Translations under genes and position numbers: made by a program
Shown here: piece after piece, positions 1 to 10,100 of the stretch
How the letters are laid out: each line of letters begins with the position of its first letter
Position numbering within the stretch: position 1 is the stretch's first letter
Notes under the pieces: model-generated
What the model was told of the DNA's origin: nothing
Database searches by the model: none
The model's input: only the letters and a program-made list of their open reading frames with translations
From: Molossus alvarezi
Lineage: Eukaryota; Chordata; Mammalia; Chiroptera; Molossidae
Assembly (NCBI GenBank): GCA_037176705.1
Contig: CM073886.1
Coordinates: 16,824,501 to 16,888,500 of the forward strand
Reading direction: 5' to 3'
DNA length: 64,000 nucleotides

Positions 1-33
1 GGACTCTGCATTTAAAAAAATATACTGATTTCT

Positions 34-270
34 GCCCTGGCTGGTTTGGCTCAGTGGTAGAGCATCAGACCTCGGACCAATTAGTCTCGGATTTGATCCC
101 AGCCAAGGGCACGTGTATCTCGGTTGTGGTTTGTCCCCGGCCCTGGTGGGGGTTGTGCGGGAGGCAACCAGTCCCTATGTCCCTCTCACGTTGCTGTTTC
201 CCTCTCTCTCTCTCTCTCTCTCTCTACCTGAAGGTAAACAGAAAGGAGGGAGGGAATATATATATATGTA
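34..270 (+). repeat. Ves-type SINE
   Basis: The tRNA-like head (GCCCTGGCTGGTTTGGCTCA) is followed by box-B-like TTTGATCCC, a CT-rich stretch near 198-226 and an A-rich tail. It is more diverged than most copies in the window. Confidence 0.85.
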
Positions 271-354
271 GTGATTTGAGAAAGAGAAAAAGGGGGGGTG
301 GAGGAAGAGAGACAGATTTGTTATTCCACTTACTTATGCATTCACCGGTTGATT

Positions 355-520
355 TTTTTTAATCCTCACCAATTTTTCCACTGATCTTTTTTTTTTTTTA
401 GATAAGAGTGGGAGGGAGGGAGGGAGGGGGAGAGAGAGAAACATAGATGTCAGAGAGACACATCGATTGGTGGCCTCCCCCACGACCCCGACCGGGGCCG
501 GTCCCTGCATTTTTAAAGGG
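355..520 (-). repeat. Ves-type SINE, truncated, antisense
   Basis: A T-rich tail, GGAGGGAGGG purine stretch and AGAGAAACATAGATG mark the 3' half of the SINE in antisense. The tRNA-like head is missing, so the copy is 5'-truncated or eroded. Confidence 0.7.
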
Positions 521-1052
521 GTCCCAAGTGACCTGACACAGCCAGTGTGGCCCAGGTCGGTGGACTGGCTGTGCCAGTGGTACTGCAGAAACGCTCAGTT
601 TTCAGTGTCGCAGGGTCTGATTCCAGCCCCGGCCAGTTCTGCCACTTCACTGGGTAAGTCTCAGTGCCCGTTTTGCCAGCTTTCAAATGGGCACAATAAT
701 AGGACGACACCAACATCTAGCTAGCCCCGGGACGGAGCGGAGGCTCCGGGGCCGGGCTAGATTCCATCTCTGCTCGCACATGGGCTGGCGGACATGGCGG
801 TCACATCTGCTGGGCATTTTTCGGCCGGCCAGGTCCGCCCTGCCTTCCAGCCAGTCGCTCTCCCCGGCTTCCAAGCCTCCAGCGCTCGCCTAGGTAGCCC
901 CAGGTGCGACGCCTTCGGCCTCGCTTCCCGCGGGGCACGTAAGAGGAACGGGGCGCCCGCTGCCCAGCCGGAGCCCAGCCGGAATTCGCCGCCCCCACCC
1001 CGCCCCCGAAATAGCGTCTCTTCTTCCAGAGAGCCCCCGACTCAGGCCTCAC

Positions 1053-1055
1053 CAT
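1053..1055 (-). CDS. PAM16: PAM16 exon 1 coding part (start codon only)
   Basis: On the minus strand the ATG at 1055-1053 has a purine at -3 and is followed at once by a consensus donor, GTGAGG. Human PAM16 (recalled) begins M-AKYLAQ with only the Met in exon 1, so exon 2 starts in phase 0. PAM16 (Magmas/TIM16) is the degenerate J-like subunit of the mitochondrial inner-membrane import motor and pairs with DNAJC19/TIM14 to regulate mtHsp70. The other exons lie left of base 1. An 84-codon minus ORF reading on through the donor is judged spurious. The transcription start cannot be fixed from sequence. Confidence 0.6.
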
Positions 1056-1127
1056 GACCGCCGCTCTGCCTCGGGAGCGCGGGATCCGTCTTCCAAGCTC
1101 TGCGGCCGCGGCTCAAGGGCGGCAGGC

Positions 1128-1189
1128 GGGTCAAAGGTCAAGGGAAGCTACGGAGAGCGCGTGCGCGACGCCGCACTGAGCATGCGCAT
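1128..1189. promoter_or_regulatory. DR1-like and NRF-1-like sites in CpG island
   Basis: GGGTCAAAGGTCA at 1128-1140 is one base off the DR1 nuclear-receptor consensus and also resembles an ERR half-site. TGAGCATGCGCA at 1177-1188 is one base off an NRF-1 site. Both factor types commonly drive nuclear genes for mitochondrial proteins, which fits PAM16. Occupancy is untested. Confidence 0.45.
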
Positions 1190-1611
1190 AGCCTTGAGGG
1201 AGCGGAGTGTCGGTGGTTGCGCATAAGACGTAGGCAAAGTTGGGGGCGGGGCGGGCCCCACCTCGGGCTCTGAAGGTAATCAGGGACAGTCCTAGGTCCC
1301 TTTTTGGCCCTGTTGCTTAACCTGGTGCCCTAGGAACCGTAGAATACATCGGTCGGAAGTGGACCAATATCTTCCCTTGCTTTTGCCAAAATATGTGGGA
1401 CTAAAAGATATGCAATAAATAACACAACATCACGTGAAAATAATGAGCATGATACCAAGTTCTCACAAGTATTTAAGAAAAGAGAAAACTTCAAAATAGG
1501 CTTCATTCCAGGTTCCTTCTGCCTGGAAAGAACGGCTCATTCCTTCCTCCTTCAATTCTTTGCTAGAATGTCACCTTCTCAATGAGGTCCCACCCTTACC
1601 CCTACCAACAC

Positions 1612-1862
1612 TTATAATTATTGAGATATAATTTCACACACCATACAATTCATCTTTTTAAGTGTACAATTAAATGCTTTTTAGTATCTTCACAGTTACT
1701 AGTTCCAGAACATTTTCATCACCCCCCCCCCAAAAAAAAACTCACTACCATTAGCAGTCACTGCCAATTTCCCCCTCCCCTCTGCCACCACAAATCTATT
1801 CTGTCTGGAAGTTTCATGTAAATGGAATCATACTATATGTGGCCTTTTGTGTCTGGCTTAAA
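1612..1862 (-). repeat. L1M-type 3' UTR fragment, antisense
   Basis: TTGAGATATAATTTCACACAC, AAGTGTACAATTAAATG and GGAATCATACTATATGTGGC are hallmarks of old mammalian L1 3' ends read in antisense. Confidence 0.75.
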
Positions 1863-2022
1863 CCTCCATTCTTAATCTTCCCTTTTCCCAAAGCTATTAT
1901 TGTAACAGTGGAAAATTGTAACCAACCCCACTATTCTTTTGATATTGCTTCTGTAAATGCTGACCCTGATTAATATGTAGTTTGTAGATAAAAAGCATGT
2001 TTGTATAAGAATCCTAGGAACT

Positions 2023-2223
2023 GGCCTACTGGTATGGCTCAGTGGTTGAGCTGCAGCTCATGCATACAGAGGTTGCTGGTTTGATTGCCTGTCAGGGCAC
2101 ATGCCTGGGTTGCTGCTTGATCCCCAGTAGGGGGCATACAGGAGGCAGCCAATCAATGTTTGTCTCTCATTGATGTTTCTATCTCTGTCCTTCTCTTCTT
2201 CTCTCTCTCAAAATCAATCAACA
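2023..2223 (+). repeat. Ves-type SINE, AATCAATAAA-tail subtype
   Basis: The head GGCCTACTGGTATGGCTCAG is followed by CCCCAGTAGGGGGCATACAG and a CTCTCTCAAAATCAATC tail. It forms a head-to-tail pair with the next SINE. AAGAATCCTAGGAACT flanks the pair at 2007-2022 and 2490-2505. Confidence 0.85.
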
Positions 2224-2489
2224 GCCCTGGCCAGTTTGGCTCAGCTTTAGAGCACTGGCCCGCGGATCAAAGAGTCACAGGTTCAATTCTGGTCAAGGTT
2301 GGCAGGTACCTCAGTTGCAGTGCATCCCCGGCCCTAGTCGGGGTCGTGCAGGAGGCAAACATCCCTCTCACACAGATGTTTTTCTTTCTCTCCCTTTCTC
2401 TCCCTCCCACTCTATCTGAAGATAAATAGAAAAATACTCTTGGGTGAGGATTAATAAATACATAAATATCAATAAACACATTAAAAAAA
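2224..2489 (+). repeat. Ves-type SINE, GTGAGGAT-tail subtype
   Basis: GCCCTGGCCAGTTTGGCTCA head, CGGCCCTAGTCGGGGTCGTG body and CTTGGGTGAGGATTAATAAA tail. It begins in the A-rich tail of the preceding SINE. Confidence 0.87.
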
Positions 2490-2849
2490 AAGAATCCTAG
2501 GAACTAACTTCAGAAGATACAGACTCCAACCTTCAGTCATCACAGTTTTGGGAGATTTGCTGACCTTCAAGTGTAGAACCAGGATGGTACACATTAGACC
2601 ATCACTTGACGAGTTTCAAGGTCCTTAGTAGAATGGACTGTACTACACTACACATAGAGAACTTTACAAACCCCTTCCCTTGATTTCTTTGTTCTTTCCC
2701 TCTCCCTCCTTCTAAAAACCTCTGTCTGCACAGAGATGTTGAGTCCCCCATCTCCTCAGGTGACCAGCACTTGAATAAAACTTTCCCTTCTCACCAGCAT
2801 CTGTCTAATGAGTTTGTCTTTTGTGGTGGCAGGCAGCCAAACCTGGGTT

Positions 2850-3034
2850 CCATTTATATTATCATCTCTTACCATATTATGTTATTCATTTATTTTTATT
2901 GTTTATAATCTCTTCCCTGCCACTAGAATGTGGATTCCTGGTGGCTACCTTTTATCTCTTTTCTCCACTCTTGGAGGTCAGCACCTGGAAGAGTGGCTGA
3001 TACAGGAAAGGCACCCAATGTTTGTTGAATGAAA
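2850..3034 (+). repeat. L2 LINE 3' end
   Basis: CCACTAGAATGTGGATTCC and CCCAATGTTTGTTGAATGAA match the L2 3' end, including its terminal GAATGAA motif. Confidence 0.65.
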
Positions 3035-3109
3035 TGAGTCAGGCTGTTTTGTGCTATGTCACAGACCACTACCCTTCTTTCCTGCCCTCCAACTCTCCAA
3101 ATTCTTTCT

Positions 3110-3435
3110 TCCCTCAGGACCCAGGCCATCCTTCCCTGTCTGAAATGTTCTCACAGCTCTCTCTTTGGCTTCTTGGATTTTGGACCTTAGCCCTCTTCTT
3201 AAATGTTACCTTCTCAGACCCTGAACACCCTGTTCCCCCCTGCATCCCAATCACTCTTCCATGTAATTTATCTCCTTCACAGCTCTCTATTTGCTTACTT
3301 GAACACAATATGGCTCCCCTGCATAATAAGACTATAATAAGTACCTTGAGAGGCTCATGTCACTTCTGATTTATAGTATCTACCATCCAGAGCACTGCTG
3401 GATGGATACCTCTGCTGTATGAATGAATGAACTCC
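3110..3435 (+). repeat. L2 LINE fragment
   Basis: The fragment runs from a TTCCCTGTCTGAAATGTTCTC-like start to TGTATGAATGAATGA, the L2 terminal repeat. Confidence 0.55.
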
Positions 3436-3554
3436 CAGAAGCATGCAGCTGAAATGGCCTCAGGAGCAAAGTGGATCCTGGGACCAGGGGAAACCCTCAC
3501 TCATATTTCCTGTCCCCTTCCTCCCAGCCAACCCAGAGACCACAGCAGCACAAG

Positions 3555-4190
3555 AAGTGGCAGGCTTAGAAAAGTTTAATTGCTGAAAATATCCCAGGCA
3601 TGTGTAGGCCAGCCCCTGTGGGGCTCACACTCCCTTAATCAGGCCACCAGCCTGTAATGCCCCCTTCTCCTGGCTTCAAGCCTGGGAAGCAGAGTGACTG
3701 GTCTCAGACCCCTGAGGCTGGTGCTGCTCCAAACAGCTTGGCAGGGGGCCAGCCCCTGAGGCCACTGACCAAAATTGGGAAAGCAGGCAAGATGAGGCAG
3801 CATGTAATAACTGAAGATGCTCAGTGAAGGCAGCCCAGGCCAGAGTAGGGAAACAGGGAGCCCAGGGCTTGCCCAGAGACATGCTATTGACCCCTCCTGC
3901 CCCCCCCACCTCATCCCACCCCCATGCCTCTGGCTCCACATGCTAGCAGGCAGCTGAGAAGTGGGCAGTACCAGAGAAAGCAGAGATGCAGGCAATCCAT
4001 GGGTGTTTTAGCAGGACCCAGAGGGCATGGAAGTGCTCAAGGCCCAAAGAAAGCCAGGGTTTCTGGGATGAGTTGTGCCAAAGCCGAGAGATGCCTTCCA
4101 ATTTGAGGGTAAGATATGAGGTGTGCAGGGGCACTAGGTGGTTCTAGGAGGTGGCAACGGCAGGTGAGGCCAGAGGTGGCTCGGGGCAAA
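3555..4190 (-). terminator. CORO7: CORO7 3' UTR and poly(A) signal
   Basis: The non-coding remainder of the last exon runs from after the TAG stop (4193-4191) to a minus-strand ATTAAA, the common AATAAA variant, at 3580-3575. It is followed by GT-rich TTGTGCTGCTGTGG. The cleavage point near 3555 is estimated. Confidence 0.7.
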
Positions 4191-4196
4191 CTAGTC
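4191..4196 (-). CDS. CORO7: CORO7 exon 28 coding part (Asp-stop)
   Basis: The acceptor ATCTCCCCAG is followed by GAC TAG, giving the final Asp of the DEDEWD terminus. Only two codons are coding, so skipping this exon costs one residue and removes the stop, which matters for readthrough to PAM16. Confidence 0.9.
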   Translation of the reverse strand, partial: D

Positions 4197-7100
4197 CTGG
4201 GGAGATAAACCAAGAAGTGGGTGGAATTGAGAGGATGTGGGGAAGGGAGGTAGCACATGCTGCAGGGATGAGTAGGGGAGGGATGGGATGCCAGGTCCAC
4301 TCATTCACTCACCCATTCATCCTCGTCCACACCTTCAAACGAATCCTGGGGGAGTGGGTCCTCCCGATTCCCCAGCTTTGCCACCATGGCATTCAGCAGC
4401 TGGGAGAGTGGACAAAGAGGTGGGAAGGGAAAAGGACCTCTGACCCCGACAATGTCAGACTCCACTTTGAACCCCATCAAGGTTGTGAAAGAGCCATTTT
4501 CATTAGCGCCCCAACAAAGTTGATGGTTTTCACTGAAGAAGACAGTTCTACAAAGATGGAAGAGCCAGAGGCAGACATACTGTGATGTGCTGCACCAGCA
4601 TCACAGGGCAGCTGCCTGCACATTGCCTCAGAGGCTCAAGTGTGCACCATAGTCCCAAATGCACTTAGGCCCAAAACCTCTGGTTCTGGTTAGGTTGGGA
4701 CAGGACAGGCCAGGGCCTCTCTCTGCCATTCCCTGGCTTCTCAAGCTGTGTCCCATAGGTGAAAACAGTCAACTTCAGGGCTCTGGAAGGTTTCCTCATC
4801 AAGCTCTCCAACTGAAAGGGGTGTGACACTGGCTCCTGTCCCAGTGTGGGTCAGGATAGAGAACTGAGGGGCAACTGAGGGAACCCTGTACTCTCCACAG
4901 TCAGCCCTCTCCTGTGCCTACCTCTTCCTTCTTTTGCTGATCTGACTTCTCTTCCAGGTAGAGTGCTGAGGATGGAGCCCGACGGGCAGGGGCTTCACGG
5001 GGGGCCTGGCTCACTGGGGTGGAGCAAGGACAAGTATCAGGTACAAGAGTCCATTCAGTGGGGGATCTTTGCCCAACCCTTTGGAACCAGCCACCTAGGG
5101 GATTCTGTTGCAGAAATCTCCAGAGGTAGCATTAACTGTTACTCAACCCTCTGTTCACAAGGCTGTGTGTATGTGTGAGTATGTGAGTGTGTGTGTACTG
5201 GGGAAGGGACTTGTAATGGCAACACAGACCCTGGGCCCTGCCCCCTAGTGGCTTAGAGACTGAGTCTGGAGACAAAGCCATCCCATCCTTAGAAGTACAG
5301 AGGTTTTTGCATGCCAGCAGGGATAGAGTATCTGCCTTCTTCCCCTTTCTCTAACCCCCACCCACTCCCTGCATCCTACCTACCCACCCTAGTCCCTCTT
5401 CTGACCTGGGGTCATGCCAGAGGGCTGCAGGCTGAGAAGCCGGGGCTGTCTGTTAGCGCCTCCCAGCCAGTCTTTGGCACTGAGCACCGGCTCCCAGCTC
5501 ACGGCCGTGTCTGGGAACACATCATCCTGGAAGAACTCTTTCTGCAGGGAGGGAGGAAGGGACTGCCCTGAGGCACTGACCAGAGGCCCAGGGCACACTA
5601 GCATGCATTGGGTGCAGGGCTTGGCAAGACCTGGACACCAGTCTGGAGTTTCCAAATCTTAGCAGGGTAGGGGAATAGGTGCCCCAAAAAGCAGTGAGGA
5701 GGGAAGTTTTGGGACAGGGCCAGTCAGGCCCCAAAACCCCTGACAGGAGCTGGGTATTGTCATACTAGGCCCCATCCTTACCCTGACTCTGGGCAACCGG
5801 AAGGCGACAGGCTCCAAGGAGGTCTGGCGAAGCCGTAGGCATCGGGCAAACTCTACTTCACGCACATCACACTCTGTCTTGGGCAGGAGAACAAAGCCCT
5901 AAGAGGGTAGGGGAGTCATGCTGGAGCTGGAGCCCAAAGCTCACAGCTGGGCACCTGGACCCTCAGGGTGCCAGTACCCCTCACTTAGGACCACCAGGAC
6001 CAAGGCCCATCACTGGAAGATCGGTCATGGCTGATACATGTTTAACAACAGGCTCTCTGGAGGAAAAACACTCTGATACGTAATATTTGCTGATTTCCAT
6101 GGTTTGAAAACTACTGCCATAGCTGATTTCACTGACTTGTTGCATACAGATGGAGAAAGGGATGTGCAGTAGCATGCTATCATATTGTATTTTCCATTGG
6201 ACAGATCTGACAGATGTAAATAACCTCAATGGCATAAAAAATAATAAAATTGGGTAAAATAATAGGAAATGATAAATTGAGTATTTACTGCCTTCATTTT
6301 TTTTTTTTTGTTAATCCTCACCTGAGGATATTTTTTCCACTGATTTTTAGTGAGAGTGGAAGGGAGGGAGGTGGGAGAGTGAGAGGGAGGGGGAGAAAAA
6401 GAGAGAAACATCATGTGAGAGACACATTGACTGACTGCCTCCAGAATGTGCCCCGACCAAAGCTGGAGACTGAACCTGCAAACCAGGTACATGCCCTTGA
6501 CCAGGAATCGAACACGTGACCATTTGTTGTACAGGCCGATGCTCTAACCACTTAGCAACACAGTCTAGGGTGCCTTCATTTAAAAAAAATCCTCACCTGA
6601 GGTTATGCTTATGGATCTTAGAGCAAGGTGAAGAGAGAGAGGGGAAGAGAGAGAGAGGGAGAGAGAGAGAAAGAGAAACATCCAGTGCTTGCCTTTCATA
6701 CATGCCCTGACCAGGGATTGGACCCACAATCTAGGTATGTGACCTGACGAGAAATTGCACCCACGACCTTTTGGTATTTGGGACAACACTCCAACCGAGC
6801 CACACCAGCCAGGGCTTGCCTTCATTTTTAGTATACTGTGGTCCCTTGCCACTTCGTGCTTCGACGTGCACAGCTTCACTCTATCGCGGTTAAGCCACGA
6901 ATGTTGAAGTGGGAAGGGGTGAGGGACGACTGTATAAATAAAGAAGTCTACTTCGCAGAAATTCATTTATAGTGGTAGAGTCTGGAACTGATTAACTGCG
7001 ATAAACGAGGGCCGACTGTAACTTATTTGCAGGTTTGTATAACTTAACCTTATATAGTTTAACTTTTAATAATGGTTAAATTTAACCACCAGCTCCTGGG

Positions 7101-10100
7101 AGCTGCTGAGCACACCCCACATGCTCCTGCACTTCCCCAAATGGCCAGTAGAGGGCAGGGGAGCCATGTAGTGCCACCTAGGGAAGGAGGATGGCAGGGA
7201 TGGCACTTCAGGGCTCACCTTGTGGGGGTCAGGTGAAGTGAAGCTGTTGCACTCCAGGAAGAAAGGGGCCTCTGGGAGCAGTTCATACAGGAACACGCGG
7301 GTGTCGCCCTGGCAGGGATGGGTAGATGGGACAGTGAAGTGGCGTGCTAAAGCTGCCTTAGCCTGACCTCCTCTAACTTGCCCACCACCACCACCTTTGC
7401 ACCCCAGCCTACCTTGCCTGTGAGTAGCACCAGGCCGGTGTCTGGGTCATAGCTGGGCAACAGGGTGGAAGGAGCCACGTCCAGCCCCAGCACTGCCAAG
7501 GGGCCACTAGCCAGGGCCTTGGCTGAGTACAGGAGTAGCTGGCGTTCACTTCGGCTGCAGGAGAAGGGGGTAGGGGAAGGATGCCGAAACAGGTCCATGG
7601 AGGGGCATGAGGGAGGACAAAGACTCCAGCAAGGACCCCGGTCTTGTCAAGCTGGGGGCCTCAGGGCCTCAGGACCAGAGGAAAGGCCTCTGTCCATCTT
7701 CTTGTGATCCAGCCCTTAGAATTACTGGCCTGGCCTAATGCAACAGTGTCCTAACCTGTCGCCTGCCTCAACCCCTTCTCCCTAACTACTGTCCCCCTTT
7801 GCCATCCTCCAACTTCTCCCCAGCACACACAGTCCTGGCCCTGGAATCTGTCCTATGGCCGATGTGGCCCACTAAGTCTGGACTTTTCTCCCCAAGGTAT
7901 TTCCCACCCTCTGCTCTAGCTAGGTTGGTCAGCTTTCTGGTCTTTCCACCCACATTTGATATCCTCTGGTTATTAGCCCCTTTGTGACGCAGTTCAAATG
8001 ACACATCCCTTAGGAGGCCTTCCCTGATCCTCCTCCAAAGTGAAAAATGCCCAGTCCGTGGCCCTCTCCAGTAGGCTTGCTTCTGTGTTTCGTGTACTTC
8101 AACTGGTCCCTACCAAGCATGGTCTCCTTGCAACAGACCCAGCTTTTATCCCTCTGTGCCCCCATTTGACTCATTGTTCCCTTCCTTCCCATCTACCTAT
8201 CTCCCTCCTATCCATCCATCCATCCATCCATCCATCCATCCATCCAATAAGTGATGGGTAAAGACAGCTTCTGCATGCCAGACAGTTGTAAGTGTGTCAA
8301 GGAGAGAGGGACACAAGGGGCTTCTGAAGTTTGCAAATAGGGATGGTAGTTCCTGAGTCCTCACCTATCAAAGCCAGATACCAGCAAACATTGACCATCA
8401 CACACCCAGACGATGCGGGCTCCACGGGCCCCCTCAGGCCCTGGACCTTCCTGTTGGAATACAGCACATGAGACCCAGCCAGGCCCCCCGCTGGGCCTGA
8501 GGACTGCCCACTATTCCATCTTGCTTACTTGCAGGGGTTCAGGGCCACTCCGGGGCTCATAGATCCGCAAGCATCCATCCTTGCAGACAGTGGCCAGCTG
8601 CTGCCCATTGGGACTCCAGGCCAGGCCAAATATCTGGGGGCAGATGAGGAGGTGAGAAGCGGCCTCTCACCCTGTAGCTGGGTGCTTGTACCCACAGCTG
8701 TCCTACCTGGTCCCGGTGGCCCTGTAGCCTCAACCGCTCGACTCTAGCCTGAAGGTCCCATATTCTAATGGTAAGGTCATAGGAAGAGGAGGCCAGCAGG
8801 TTAGCCGCCAGGGGGTGGAAGCGTAGAGAGTAGATTTTCTCTGTGTGACCTGGAGACAAAGCATGGGGTGACACTGAGCTCCTCAGGAGTCACTGCTTGC
8901 CCTCAACCTCCCTGCCCCTACTAGGGCCCACCTGACCTGTGAGCACAGCCTCAGGGGTGGTAAGCACTTCTTCCAGGCCCTCTGGGGGCACCCGCCACAG
9001 ACGAATCCTGGCATCTTCCCCGGCTGCAGAGAGCAAAGGCTCAACACTGCTAGACCCAAGACACTTGTGTTCCCCTGCTCCCATTCAAGACCCTGGGACA
9101 CCCCTCAAACCCAGCACCCAGCCTCCTTACCCACAGCAAGGCGGTGGGGGTCAAAGGGGTCCCAAGCCAGATCGGTCACGGCTGTCCCATTCTGAAGCGT
9201 GGGCAGTGCTGTATCAGGCAGGCGGCCTGGCTTCCGCAGCTGTGGGAGGTGCCCCCACCCCGAGTCCCGTTAATAATAGGCAGGGCTGCAAGGCAAGCAG
9301 CATGTCTGGGTCCCCATCCTCTGTAGCCGATGCCCCATTGCTGGGTAGCCCAAGCTCTCAGCCTCAGCTACCTCACACTCTGAGCCTTAAGTGCCAACCG
9401 TGAGGCCCCAGAAAGTGAGGTGGGGGGAAGCATGGAGTGGTAGAAAGAGCTCCAGTTTGGGGCTCAGGTGGCCTGGGTTCATATCCCCAGCTCCACCACT
9501 TACACAGCTATATGGCCCAGCAGGTCATTAACTTCTCTGTGCCTCACCACTCTCATCTATAAAATGGGGATAAGAGTGGCACCCCCACATGAGGCAGCTG
9601 GGAGAATTAAAGGGCACACTGGGTGGGTGCCTAGGACATGGTTTGTGCTCAGAGAATGTGGGCTGGTGTGGGTACCCAATACCTTTAGTGTCCTGCAGGG
9701 ACTTGGGGGCAGCAGTAGTACGGTGGAGCTCTCACCTCAAGCACAGCCACCTGCCCACCGCTGCCAAGCAGGGGCACAGCCACACGTAGCTGGTTGGCAC
9801 AGAAGCCATCGCTCTCACCAGGAGTGGTGAGGTTGAGCCCCTTGAGGTTGGTGATATGGCTGTCTCGGTGTAGGACAGTGCCGTGAGCATGGCGGAACTT
9901 GGAACTGGGGCCTAGTGGGTGGCAATGACACAGAGCCTTATGAGGATGCCCTGTGCTGCCCTGTGGGAGAACCCCAGGCCAGCCCTATGTTCTGGCTGCC
10001 TGTTCCCCTCCCTGCAGCATCATGCAGAGCATGTGCCCAAGCCCAGACCTCTGCTGGTCCAGCCAACCAACATAACTGGCCCAAATGGCGCCTGAGAATG

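Larger units (their letters stand above)
720..1260 (-). promoter_or_regulatory. PAM16: CpG island, likely PAM16 promoter
   Basis: This GC- and CpG-rich stretch contrasts with AT-rich flanks. It contains GC boxes (GGGGCGGGGCGGG near 1243), a DR1-like site and an NRF-1-like site. CORO7 ends 2.3 kb to the right on the same minus strand, and PAM16 is the expected next gene by mammalian synteny. Assignment to PAM16 is inference supported by a start codon directly followed by a splice donor at 1051-1055. Confidence 0.7.
1262..3554. other. Intergenic spacer PAM16-CORO7, repeat-filled
   Basis: No coding sequence is supported here. The spacer holds an L1 3' UTR fragment, two SINEs in one target site and two L2 fragments. 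The stretch 2490-2830, with AATAAAACTTTCCCTTCTCA near 2775, looks like an old LTR remnant but I cannot name the family. A C9A9 homopolymer pair lies at 1722-1740. Confidence 0.6.
5899..7218. other. CORO7 intron 23, repeat-bearing
   Basis: The first 350 bases at the low end show no recognisable feature. The centre holds two antisense SINEs and a small TA-flanked DNA transposon. The last 190 bases before exon 23 are unique sequence. Confidence 0.7.

Noticed and set aside
34..110. tRNA-like heads of SINEs as tRNA genes
   Set aside because: They keep promoter-box similarity but lack a foldable mature tRNA and are followed by SINE bodies.
801..1055. 84-codon minus ORF starting at the proposed PAM16 ATG
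   Set aside because: A consensus splice donor directly follows the ATG, and the ORF is Arg/Gly-rich CpG-island sequence without family features.
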